Assembly (NCBI RefSeq): GCF_918797505.1
Contig: NC_092799.1
Location: forward strand, 12,796,295 to 12,860,294
DNA: 64,000 nt
DNA from: Bemisia tabaci
Taxonomy: Eukaryota; Arthropoda; Insecta; Hemiptera; Aleyrodidae
Reading direction: 5' to 3'
The position numbers were made by a program, and so were the translations under genes. Numbering within the stretch: the stretch's first letter is position 1; every line of letters starts with the position of its first letter. Shown here in pieces: positions 52,216 to 62,214 of the stretch. The notes below the pieces were generated by a model. That model worked only from the letters and a program-made list of their open reading frames with translations. It was not told the DNA's origin and made no database searches.

Positions 52216-53027
52216 CAGAGCCGGATTTACCTACTTGCCGCCCCCCTCTCATTCGTTTTGAAACATCGATACGAACCATCAAGTGAACGTGCCGGAGGAG
52301 GAGGGGTGCATAAGAGGCGTTACTCGGGTTAGGTACATTTTTTGTGAAAGCCCTGTTAACACTAGCAAAAGTTCACGGAACTTTGCGCGAAAGTTCAGTT
52401 CCGTAAACCTATCTTCTGGGTGGACAAGGCGTTTAATTTATAAGAAATGAACGAAAAAAATATGAAAGAATAAACATGAATGTGGTTTCATAATTTTAAT
52501 TTCCGGCACCGCGTCAACCGCGCTGCGTTTGGAGCAATGCGTGAAGTATCCCTACAGTGTTGTAGGCGCTATGCGTTTCACGCCGACCGCTGCTGACCGC
52601 CCTACGTTTGACGCAATGCGTGAAGTATTCATGGAGTCATGTAGGCGCTAATATGTGTCTCATGCTGACCGGCGCGCCGAGGACTTCTCCTTTCCATCTC
52701 AAGACCTCGTTATCATTGCTCTCTACGCCGTGCCGCACCAGGCCAAATTGTGTGTTTGGTTTCTCTCTCAACTAGACTAATGAAAGGCACTGTCTCTTGT
52801 ATCACCGAAGACGAACGAATTAGAAATTACTATACTTTCTCAACTCTTTTCAATTACTTTACAAACTCTCATGAAATGAGAGATTTTTTCGCCTTTTCTC
52901 CTTAATAATTTTTTTTCTGAATCCGATTTTTTTTATACCTGCATTTGAAAAATTGCAACATTTGCCGCCCCCTAAATTTGCCACCATGAGCCGCGGCCCA
53001 TGTGGCCACCTTCTAGATCCGGCCCTG
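52216..53027 (-). mobile_element. hAT-type non-autonomous element, copy 2, perfect 8-bp target duplication
   Basis: CAGAGCCGGATTTACC to CTAGATCCGGCCCTG, 812 bp. CCCTCCAT is present immediately on both sides (52208-52215 and 53028-53035), which identifies the hAT superfamily. Orientation is opposite to 1800-2709. It contains the same AATGCGTGAAGTAT segments in its GC-rich middle. Confidence 0.88.
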
Positions 53028-53551
53028 CCCTCCATTGAATGGAAATACTTAACGCGACATTTAAGTCCAGATAGGTTGATTTTTTTAAATTTTTGGGAGG
53101 GCGCCCCAAGGCCCTTTTTATACATGGAGGTAATCACCCACCAGACTTTTCTCTTATTAGACATTTCGATGGAGAAACTCCCAAACCACGCATTTCGGTT
53201 TGCGACGTTGTAGACTTCCTGTTATATTTTATTTTTGAGATGGAAAACTACTCAACGTCAATTCTTGAGAACTTCCGTGATTTTTCTTTACTAAGCGCAG
53301 AAAAATCCGTAAAAACCTCAAGAAATAATGTTGATTTGGTGTCCTTCAAAAAAATAAAATGGTAGCGGATATTTTTAGACACCGGAAACGAGATACGTTG
53401 TCTGGTAGTTTCACTGTCGATTTTCCTCCACAAAGCTTTGGTTTTTATAATGGTATTAGGCCTTGTGTATCACCATCGATTGTCAGGCTCAATACTTTGA
53501 TTTTCCACGAGATTTTGAGGAAGGGGAAGTTCAAGCTAATTAACATGCATG

Positions 53552-53779
53552 CACTGAAAAAAAAACACATTGAATCTAGAATCCAGACTCTTAAAAACAT
53601 CGACAAGAAAAAATACTCTTGATTCAATCAGATTTAAGCTTAAATAAAAAACCAAGCCTCTTAATTTGAGCGGATTTCCTTTTGATTTAAGCTTAAATCT
53701 GATTGAATCAAGAGTCCTTTTTCTTGTCAATGTTTTCAAGATTCTGTACTCTAGATCCAATGTGTTTTTGTTTCCAGTG
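53552..53779. mobile_element. CACTG-tipped foldback, copy 2
   Basis: CACTGAAAAAAAAACACATT to AATGTGTTTTTGTTTCCAGTG-like right tip. Arms carry GAATCTAGAATCCAGACTC and TTGATTCAATCAGAT. Confidence 0.75.
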
Positions 53780-53864
53780 TGGAACTGACCAAAATATATC
53801 CTGATTTCACTGATTTGAGCCCCTCTCATCCAGTAATAGCCAACGGAATAAATCTACCTCAATC

Positions 53865-54110
53865 TTTTATAACGATGGCTAAAGTGCAAAACCACGTTTC
53901 AAAATCTCTGCTTCTATTTCATGTTTTCGAAAAAAAACCAAGTCAACTAGGTATATAGCCTGGAAGTTCTACGGAATACTCTGCTAATAGAGAGGGAAAA
54001 TCAACGAAGTTTTGAAGATATAAAGTTGCAAAGATTTCCAATGAAAAAATAAAGTATGGCAGGAAGTCTGCAACGTCGCAAACGGAGATACGTGGTTTCG
54101 CACCTTGGTT
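53865..54110. repeat. Dispersed repeat, second copy
   Basis: ACGATGGCTAAAGTGC, AAAAAATAAAGTATG and GTCTGCAACGTCGCAAACGG as in 31621-31905. A short inverted piece is at about 53130-53250. Confidence 0.45.
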
Positions 54111-54770
54111 ATCGAAACTTTCAAAAGTTGCTCATGAAAAATCACGAGATGCCGCGAAAAGTTTGATGCATTTCCCGGACTGAATTTCTGCTTTCTTTGT
54201 CTCTATATTGTGTGCTGAAAATTCAACAAATTGCCTTTGAGAAAGGTTAAATTTTACATATCCCGACCGTCTTAATCTCCTTTTGCTGTAAGATAGAATT
54301 CATCCCCTCCCGGAAGCAAAGATTTATCAGAGGCTCGCAACACAGACTGCAGTTCGCAGTTGCATACGCCGCGACTTGCATCACAATCTGGCATCACCGC
54401 TTGTTTTGCATCAAATAATTTGGTTACAATGTAAAAGAGGGTACGCCTTACTATGAGAAATCGTACACACGCAGCTTCTTAGGCTGTTCGTGAGATTATT
54501 GACTCAGTGTACTGAATAACAATTATAACATAACTTCGGATGGTGCTCAAATAGGTAATAACTATGATGAAGTACAACCGCTGGGTCGCTAATTGCTAGG
54601 CTTAATCTTGGTGCTAACGCTTGTGCATGATTAAATTCAACTGGATTCATCAATTATGTCGATGAAGGCTGTGTTTCAGTTGAATTGAGGAAAAGCAGGA
54701 GCCACCTTCGACAGTCACGGAGAGGGTGAGGTTCGTCCGTCAATTGACCCAAGTAGCATTTTTCAACGGA
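54111..54770. other. Spacer, nothing recognised
   Basis: No gene or complete repeat seen. Confidence 0.4.
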
Positions 54771-55096
54771 AAAATCGCGATTTATTACGATTTTATCGGC
54801 GATAAAATCGCTAGAATTATCAATATCTGAGCGATTATCTTCGATCTTGTTGCAATAAAATCGCGATTTTATCGCCGAGCAATTTATCGCGATATTATTG
54901 AAACAAAAATCGCGATAAATGGCGATTGAACCTCGATTTAATCGACGAAAATTGATCGCGATTTTATCGAACAAAAATTGCGATGCATAGCGATTTAATC
55001 GCCGTAAATTCCAATTTTTTATTCGATGATATTCCGATAAATTGCCACCGATATAACCGCGATGATCAACCGATAAAATCGCTATTTATCACGATC
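54771..55096. repeat. CGATAAAATCG palindromic repeat cluster
   Basis: Many overlapping units of CGATTTTATCG, TCGCGATAAA and their complements. The last part (55030-55096) matches 16975-17042 in intron 2 of gene 1, including CCGATAAAATCGCTATTTAT. A smaller cluster is near 37850-37905. Confidence 0.6.
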
Positions 55097-55109
55097 ACAG
55101 CTAATGGGG

Positions 55110-55359
55110 GAGGGGCTTGGAGGACAAGGCGCATAAGTGCAGTTTTCGCTATTTCAAGAAATACGCGTTTAAAGTTCCAAAATTACATTGAGCTTTATAG
55201 CAGAACGGAAATTTAAACTCACCTTTTGATGCTTTAAAATGGGATTTTAGTTGTGAATTTTTCAGAGAACATTCTTTCAAACTAGTTTTAGTTGTGTTCA
55301 TGAATATCTCATTTTTTTTTCAAAAACTGCACTTATATACCTTGTCCTCCGAGCCCCTC
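55110..55359. mobile_element. GAGGGGCTTGG-type MITE, 250 bp
   Basis: GAGGGGCTTGGAGGACAAGG to CCTTGTCCTCCGAGCCCCTC, the best-preserved copy of this family. Confidence 0.75.
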
Positions 55360-55363
55360 AATT

Positions 55364-55501
55364 GGACTTCATTTCGCAATTAGGAATCACAATTCCTGAC
55401 TCATCCGTAAAAAAACATTTATGTACTTAGGGAAACTAATGGTATATAGGTTGTTTCTAAATTGAGTCAGAAACTCTAGTTTCGAGTTGCAAATTTAGTC
55501 C
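55364..55501. mobile_element. Short GGAC-type MITE
   Basis: GGACTTCATTTCGCAATTAG to GAGTTGCAAATTTAGTCC. AATT at 55360-55363 and 55502-55505. It abuts the preceding MITE. Confidence 0.7.
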
Positions 55502-55622
55502 AATTAATACTACTTCATTGATAGCAAACTCTACGAAACCATGTTAATCGTATTATCCCTTTTTCTTGCAGGTGTTGGCGATAAAAGCTGCTTGGAAAAC
55601 TCTGCAAAACTCCATGTAAAAA

Positions 55623-55904
55623 ATGGCGGGCGTTTTAAATCGAAGACTCATCTTAGTGACTACTGACATCTGTAAAAACCAAGCGAGGCGGCAACTTCAC
55701 TCCCAAAATGTAGTTAAGAAACCTAATCGTGAAGTTTTTAGGTTAAGTAAAGACCTAAAACTTTGCCAAGCATGGATGAGGTATGCCTCCACGTCCAGTG
55801 ATAATATCGTAAAATCACCAGTTCCGGATATAACAATCTTGGAAGATACGATCCCTGATTATGTGTGGAAAAATGTGAACAAATGGTCCAACCACAAAGC
55901 GCTG
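55623..55904 (+). CDS. Ligase gene 2 (paralogue), coding exon 1
   Basis: 94 codons from ATG 55623, after a 51-nt 5' UTR that starts at the acceptor ttttcttgcag (exon from 55572), ending at AAAGCGCTG|GTAAGT, phase 0. The N-terminus is basic (NRRLILV, NQARRQLHSQ) and acid-poor, with a MRYASTSS stretch like the RYYSS of gene 1, so a mitochondrial leader is likely here too. The domain-like part is YVWKNVNKWSNHKAL, matching the start of the acyl-CoA synthetase fold. The gene structure mirrors gene 1 exon 1: upstream acceptor, short UTR and phase-0 donor. Confidence 0.75.
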
Positions 55905-56072
55905 GTAAGTTCGACTTGAATCACTTTTTTTCAATGACCCAATTGTGAAAAGGAGTATTCTACTAATAGGTAACATGCCTTTAAACGGTGGAAAATATTT
56001 GAAAATATTTTAAGAAAATTTGAGAGAGATATTATGGTTCGGTTTTTGTTTGAAGAAAAAAATCAAATATAA
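55905..56072 (+). other. Start of intron 1 of ligase gene 2
   Basis: Intron 1 runs 55905-61764 and is filled by the repeats listed separately. This leading part is plain AT-rich sequence. Confidence 0.6.
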
Positions 56073-57013
56073 CCCTGGTAAAAATTGGCAGTAGAATCTG
56101 TGTTCCAAAATACCATAGACCTACAGCCGGCTGTAAGATTTCCAATAGCTTCTATAGCCGGCTACACAATTTCTTATAGCCTTTTAGAGCCGATGGTGAT
56201 TAAGCAACATAAGGCGATAAAGTGTATGCTAAACGTTACTAATTACGGATGCTAGGACTTAGTGAGTTTTTGGAATACTGCTCTCTTTTTGGGCCGTAGT
56301 ATCTTGATTTATTTTGCGAGGAAAGCTCCGTACTTTTGATGGATGCCTGCCATTACTAATATATTAGAGCGCCTTCAGTTTCGTATGATACTGTTCAATA
56401 CCTCTGGTGTGAAATAGTTGCTTCAAGCGCCGTGGCACGCTGCGGCGCGGCAGGCGGGCAGCCGGCGCGAAACGCGCATTGGCGCCTACAAACCTAACAG
56501 GGATACTTCACGCGTTGCGCAATGCGTGAAGTATCCCTGTTAGGTTTGTAGGCGCCAGTGCGTCGCCGCTCCGCTTGTGTTAGGCTCTAATATTTAATCT
56601 GGCGGAGTCAGCGTTATTCAACTCATGATTTTGAAATGTTTGCACATCCTGTATGGATTATTCTCATTTTAATTGGTGAAAAAAAATATGTATTAAAGGA
56701 AAACATAATGTGTGTTTTGTAAATATTAAGGTGGTTCCGTATCAAACTTAATGATTTCCAAAGCACACGAATTTCTACACAATTTCTTAAAGCCTTTTAT
56801 AATCGATGGCGAAAAAGCAACAGCCAGGCGATAAAGTGTAAAGCCCGGCGATAGGAACTATAGCCCGGCTGCATAATTTTTTATCGCTTTGTACGTATGA
56901 TTTTCTCCGCATTCTACAGCCAACTATATGATTTTCTGTAGCCTTCTTTAGCCGGCTATGAGAATTCCTATGGTATTTTGAAACGCAGCTCTTACCGCCA
57001 ATTTTTACCAGAG
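56073..57013 (+). mobile_element. CCCTGGTAAAAATTGGC element, copy C
   Basis: Same orientation as copy A, 941 bp. The right tip is CCGCCAATTTTTACCAGAG. Palindrome at 56481-56556. Confidence 0.8.
56481..56556. repeat. 76-bp palindrome (core of copy C)
   Basis: GGCGCCTACAAACC to GGTTTGTAGGCGCC with CTAACAGGGATACTTCACGC in the arm. Confidence 0.85.
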
Positions 57014-57537
57014 TAATCGGAGGTTTTTAAACGTTGCAATCCAGGTGCCCATTTTTCCACTTAAGCCATTGCTATGACCCTGCTCTTCGATCGAACACTT
57101 TTTCTCATTTTTCTCCATTGATTTTTCAATGGATTTTTAACTTTCACTCCTCGGCAAGAGACAAATGGGACGCTACCGAGTTCATCAAAAATGAAGAAAA
57201 AATGAGTTGGGGATGGTAGTTTTGAGTAGTTATCAGAAATTCAAATTCAAGAAAAAGTATACAGTAGGGTCTCGATTATCCGCGGTTTTTCGGTGGGTTT
57301 AGGCTCAAAAATGCTGCAATATCATGGCGCAAACTGCCACATAAAAAGATTTCCTGCAGAGATGATGTTTGCCAAAATAAGTTCTTTGAGGTAAAATTAA
57401 TTCATATTTAACCAATAAATTGTTATATTTTTGTCTATTATCTGGACTCGTATTTAAATCGAAAGGAACGTTGTCCATCGTGAAATGAGCCCTGCCATGC
57501 ACACATTCTTATGGATCTCAGGGCTCATATCAGAATA
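57014..57537 (+). other. Intron 1 of gene 2, nothing recognised
   Basis: No repeat boundaries or coding signal. Confidence 0.4.
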
Positions 57538-57792
57538 CTGCCGTACTAAGGAAGAACGCCGTAAGAGCCTTCAGACGTTGCCAAGTTTCCTTCGATTAAA
57601 AGCTATAATATTACTGGGAAAATTGTGAATATTTTTTTCCACAATTTAAAGACAATTTGGTACGCAATTTAATCTAAAAACTCAGAAAATTTCATAGAAA
57701 AAAGTGCATGAATGCCATCAAAAACACATGTTTAACAAGGAAAATTGGGCAACTCTCGAATGTTCATACGGCGTTTTTCCTTAGCACGGCAG
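57538..57792. mobile_element. CTGCCGTGC-type foldback MITE, copy 3
   Basis: CTGCCGTACTAAGGAAGAAC to GTTTTTCCTTAGCACGGCAG. Confidence 0.75.
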
Positions 57793-57970
57793 GATAGATC
57801 TAGTTACTTTTGATTCAAATAACGTCCATTTGACAGGTACTGTGATTTGTGATAGGTTATTCTTTTAAAATACTCCCTTTTCGATCGCCTATCCGAGCAA
57901 AATATCTTAATTTCGGATTATACGCGGTAGTTCCGGACTCGATTATCGCAGATAATATAATTGGGTCCCT

Positions 57971-58118
57971 AGATCCAGCAAATTGGCAACGCTGTTTTTC
58001 TCCATTTAAACCAATGGAAATGTATCGATTATTAGAGAGGCCTGGGCTCCGACAAAAATCGATTATTTAACATAGGTTTAAATGGAGGAAATCCGGGGTT
58101 ACCAGATCGCTGGATCCG
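57971..58118. mobile_element. GGATCCAGCAAATTGGC palindromic repeat, copy 2
   Basis: GATCCAGCAAATTGGCAACG to ACCAGATCGCTGGATCC. The inner pair TCCATTTAAACC/GGTTTAAATGGA matches copy 1. A solo right-end scrap of a GGAC MITE (TTAAGCTCGGTCCAATT) follows at about 58133-58149. Confidence 0.6.
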
Positions 58119-58503
58119 CCTCTGTGCGTTTCGTTAAGCTCGGTCCAATTATTTGCAATGGTGACTTTCTTGCTACTGGAATGTCGAGCTATAAACCCTA
58201 TCGAGTTACGAAGGCCTACGAGTAGGTACCTACACTGCTGAAGTAGAATCACGTTATAAACGCCATAGCTCGGCGCGGCGCAAGGTGTGATCCTCTGAGC
58301 GTACGCGAGAAGGCAAAACCTGTTGCAGAGAACGCTCTGCGTGATGTATTCTTAATGGGATGACCTTTCTCGATCGTGATCCAATATTCAAAGTGCGAGA
58401 GGTCCGACATCCTTGAAGCTCCAATCGGGCGATGAGTGATGTCTATTACGTTCATCTTCTAATATGCAAAGCTGAAGATAGCGCATATCATCTGATTGTT
58501 ATG

Positions 58504-58756
58504 CTGCCGTGCTAAGGAAGAACGACGTATGAACATTCGAGTGTTGCCAAATTTCCCTTGATGTAACATGTAATTTTGACAACATTCATGCATATTTTTC
58601 CTTGTAATTTTCAGATATTTTAGATTAAATTGCTTACAAAATGGTCTGAAAATTTTGGATAATAATATTCACAATTTTCCCAGAAATTTCGGTTTTTATA
58701 GGAGGAAATCTGGCAACGTTTGAAGGCTCATACGGCGTTTTTCCTTAGCACGGCAG
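58504..58756. mobile_element. CTGCCGTGC-type foldback MITE, copy 4
   Basis: CTGCCGTGCTAAGGAAGAAC to GTTTTTCCTTAGCACGGCAG, with TTGCCAAATTTCCC and GGAAATCTGGCAA inside. Confidence 0.75.
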
Positions 58757-59459
58757 TAAGCTCCTTGCAGTTCCCTTGCCTGAAGGAGCTGTTGGCCCGC
58801 TAACCTTCATTTTCTTTCTTTGATGGAAAGTACTACTTTTACCGCGTAAAAGTCATTACATTGGTTATAATTGGACGTATTTATGCTAAGGAGCACTATC
58901 TGAGAATGAATAAAATAAAAACGAACTTGTCGTCTCCCGCACGATGGAACGTAACTCCATTCCAAGGTTGCAAAAGTTATGAGATCAGTTTTTTCAAGAA
59001 TGTACCAGCGCAATTTTCGTTGACATTCTCCTGATTTATGCATGAGATCAGAAGAAAAATTAGTGAATTTTAAGTCAGAAATTGTGGACATTTTCCTGGT
59101 CAAAATACAATTTGTGCGGAAAAATCTGGCAACATTGAAAATTTAGTTACGTTCTTTGGTGAGTGAAACGACGAACTTTGATGCACGTGCCTGTGCATCT
59201 GGTTCCTTTTGACTTCATTCATTTTCACTGAGATCCGTTCAACATTAATAACTTAAATTACAATAATCATTGTAGAAATGCATCTCCGTCCATCTCCACT
59301 GTTTTTTCGTGATTTTAAGAACGCAAATGTATGTGAGTTCAAAAATACATTTTTCAGATTAGTGTCATTGAATTTACAGATTTTTCGATACAGTTTGTTT
59401 TTTTTGAAACACTTATTCAACGCAGTGGTCTTGAAGCAATAAAAAAGAATGCGACAAAA
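58757..59459 (+). other. Intron 1 of gene 2, nothing recognised
   Basis: AT-rich, no features supported. Confidence 0.4.
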
Positions 59460-60055
59460 ATGGACCCAAAAACGGTTTGCAGGGGGTGAGTCTATGGTAT
59501 GTGTGGACTTAAAATCAGGAAAATCGAAATCTTGGCTGATCCTAATTTCGAGATACCGCAATTTGAAATGTTCATAGTGAATGCAAGTTTTCTACTGATT
59601 TTGATCAGTTTTTGTATTTATGTGTCCATGGAATCTGTGTTGATCGCTTCACGTTATATTCTTCGTTCGATTCATTTCGATCGAATACATATCCTTTCGT
59701 TACATGCAGACTTCCTATCATATTCTATTTTTTAATTCAACACTTCGCCTTCTGCTGCGTCTGGAGCAATTGTTGTTGCGAATATGTTGTGCGTGCTGAT
59801 TATAGTTCATTACATACTCGACTCTCTGAAGGCGTTTTTTGTGCACAAATAGCGCCATCTGTCGGAGAACGAACGAGGTAGGGATTAATCGATTCGTTCA
59901 ATCTCACTTCTGTTGTGCTCCGACAGGGTGCTCTACTCTCGCACATTAAACGCCTTCGAAGAGTCGAGTATGTAATGCGCTGAGATCAGCACGCACAACA
60001 TATTCGTAACAACAATTGCTGCGGACGCACCTGAAGGCGAATTGAAAGTAACCGT
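59460..60055 (-). repeat. About 600-bp repeat, inverse of 36285-36940
   Basis: Same order of segments as the copy in intron 8 of gene 1, on the other strand, including the foldback part 59748-60054 with AACATATTCGTAACAACAAT. Confidence 0.65.
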
Positions 60056-60800
60056 ATAAAACACGTTGAGAATAATTTATAAACTTTAATCAATACAGTT
60101 AATTTCACGGCATATGCTGGACGATATTAAAGAAAATCAGCAAAACTTTTAGGTATTTAAGAGTTCTTTTCCAAAAATAAAATATGACATAACATCTGCG
60201 ACGTCGCGAACTAAAAAAAACTCACTGCGTCTTTCAGTATTGATTCATCCTGTAATACTGTGTAAAAACCCAGGTGAAAATACGAGTTAGCTTTTATTTT
60301 TTCTTTTTTTTATAAAATATAAAAACTAATCAGACGCTTGAATTCTAAAGCACCGCAATTCGTGTCCTTGGTTCAATACTTCGATGTGTCTCGTCATAAT
60401 TTGTTGCATTGGTGGTTGTGGGACTTCTCCGCCAAAACGAAATGTATGTAACTCATTAAGCATGGTGACAGGCTTAATGAGTCTGAGGAGTCTCTTTCAT
60501 TTGCATGAAATTTGATTTGCATTTCTTCCCCTCTCGAACATCATAGAGGAAGATCGGACTAAATTGTTATGAGTCGTCGAACTGTCGTATCTGTTATTTG
60601 ATAGGTCATTGAGACCCAGGAAAATAGTTTTAAAAAAATTAGACGAGCGCCTTTCGGTGGCGTTTCCTTGGCAAAAACATTACGAAGAGCTACACCAGCA
60701 ATTTCTAGGGTTTTGGAGGTTGCATGTGTGCAGAAACATGCACAGTAGTATAATACTGCTGCGCCTTTATTTTAAGGTATAGACCACAAAACATCTGGAG
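60056..60800 (+). other. Intron 1 of gene 2, nothing recognised
   Basis: A scrap at about 60165-60220 (AATAAAATATGACATAAC, TGCGACGTCGCGAAC) resembles the dispersed repeat at 31621. Otherwise plain. Confidence 0.35.
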
Positions 60801-61325
60801 CAGGGCCGGATTTAGGGGGCGGCCACATGGACTGCGGCCCATGGCGGCAAATTTTGCAATTTTTTAAATTTAGGTATGAGGAAAAATCGGATTCAGAAAA
60901 AAAATTACAAACGAGAAAAGGTGACAAAATCTTTCATTTCCTGAGAGTATATCTCTGATTCTGTCATCTCTCTGTGATACAATAGACAGTACCTTTAATT
61001 ATTTTCGAGTTAAGACTAAGAGAGAAACCGAACATGGAATTTGGCCTGGAACGGAACGGCGCAGAAAGCAATGATGATGATAACTTGAGATGAAAAGGAG
61101 AAACCCCCGCGCGCGCGGCGGTCGGCATGTAACACATATTAGCGCCTACAAGACTGCATGAATACTTCACGCATTGCGTCAAACACAGTGTGGTCGCTGC
61201 GGTCAGTAGCGGGCGGCGTGAAACGCATAGCGCCTACAAGACTGCATGAATACTTCACGCATTGCGCCAAACACAGTGCGGTCAGCGCGACGTGGCGGCG
61301 GAAGTTAAAATAATCAAACCACATC
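60801..61325 (+). mobile_element. hAT-type non-autonomous element, copy 3 (3'-truncated)
   Basis: CAGGGCCGGATTTAGGGGGC start and the GC-rich middle with two CGCCTACAAGACTGCATGAA segments. The right third and right tip are missing. Confidence 0.7.
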
Positions 61326-61389
61326 GAAAAACGAGAAACTCATTTTATTCACTTTGTTGTCAATCTTCAAATTCCGGAAAATGTATGTT

Positions 61390-61618
61390 CACTGGAAAAA
61401 AAAACACATTGGATCTAGAGTCCAGACTCTTAAAAACATCGACAGGAAAAAGCACTCTTGATTCAATCAGAATCTAGCTTAAATCAAGAACCAAGCCTCT
61501 TAATTTAAGCGGATTTCGCTTTGATTCAAGCAAAAATCCGATTTAATCAAGAGTATTTTTTCTTTTCAATGTTTTCGAGAGTCTGGGCTCTAGATCCAAT
61601 GTGTTTTTTCTTCCAGCG
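61390..61618. mobile_element. CACTG-tipped foldback, copy 3
   Basis: CACTGGAAAAAAAAACACAT to ATGTGTTTTTTCTTCCAGCG. It lies about 150 bp upstream of coding exon 2 of ligase gene 2. Confidence 0.75.
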
Positions 61619-61764
61619 TATGTTCTTTTAGAGGGCTATTTTGAAATTAGACATGATTGATTATACGGGAGAAAACAAAGAAAAAACAGCCCCCCTACCA
61701 CCAAAATAGAGATTGGCGCTTACGAGGTTTGGAAAATAATCGGTTCAATCATATGTTACGATAG

Positions 61765-61972
61765 ACTTGCGGTGTGACGGGCCGGAGCTACACCTACAGC
61801 CAAGCAAGAGATCTGAGTCGGAGGTTCGCGAAGGCCCTCCTGAAAAGCGGCCTGAAACCGGGTGACGTCCTGGCGATCATGCTCCCCAACATCCCCGAAT
61901 ACCCGTTGATCCTCCTCGGCGCCCTCGAGGCTGGCATCCTCGTCTCCACAGTCAATCCGATTTACACCAAAC
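61765..61972 (+). CDS. Ligase gene 2 (paralogue), coding exon 2; gene continues beyond the window
   Basis: Phase 0 in, phase 1 out, 208 nt exactly as in gene 1. It encodes TCGVTGRSYTYSQARDLSRR, KSGLKPGDVLAIMLPNIPEY and STVNPIYTK, typical of 4-coumarate:CoA ligase-like proteins, where a CGVTGRSYTY-type opening is common. The acceptor acgatag is pyrimidine-poor but is required to join to exon 1 in frame. Donor AAAC|GTGAGT. GC content is far above the intron. No further exon of this gene is visible to 64000, so the P-loop and later domains lie outside. Confidence 0.88.
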
Positions 61973-62214
61973 GTGAGTACGATTCCCCTTCAATTCCAGC
62001 CATTAGGCAAAAATATATCCTAGGTGTTGAAATAGTCGTATCCTTCGGAATTGACTCGCGAGTGAGATGCTCAGGCGGATCACTTTGAATTATTAAGTGA
62101 GTATATACATACATTCAAAATTAGCTTGAGCACACTTAAGCTAGTTTTGTCCGATCAAAACTATATACAATAGCGGCAAAGGGATCCTGACAGAACCAGC
62201 GTGGTGGTTACTTC

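Noticed and set aside
52859..53213. ORFs of 86-101 codons at the right end of the hAT element
   Set aside because: They translate non-autonomous hAT terminal sequence and its flank; no transposase motif is present.
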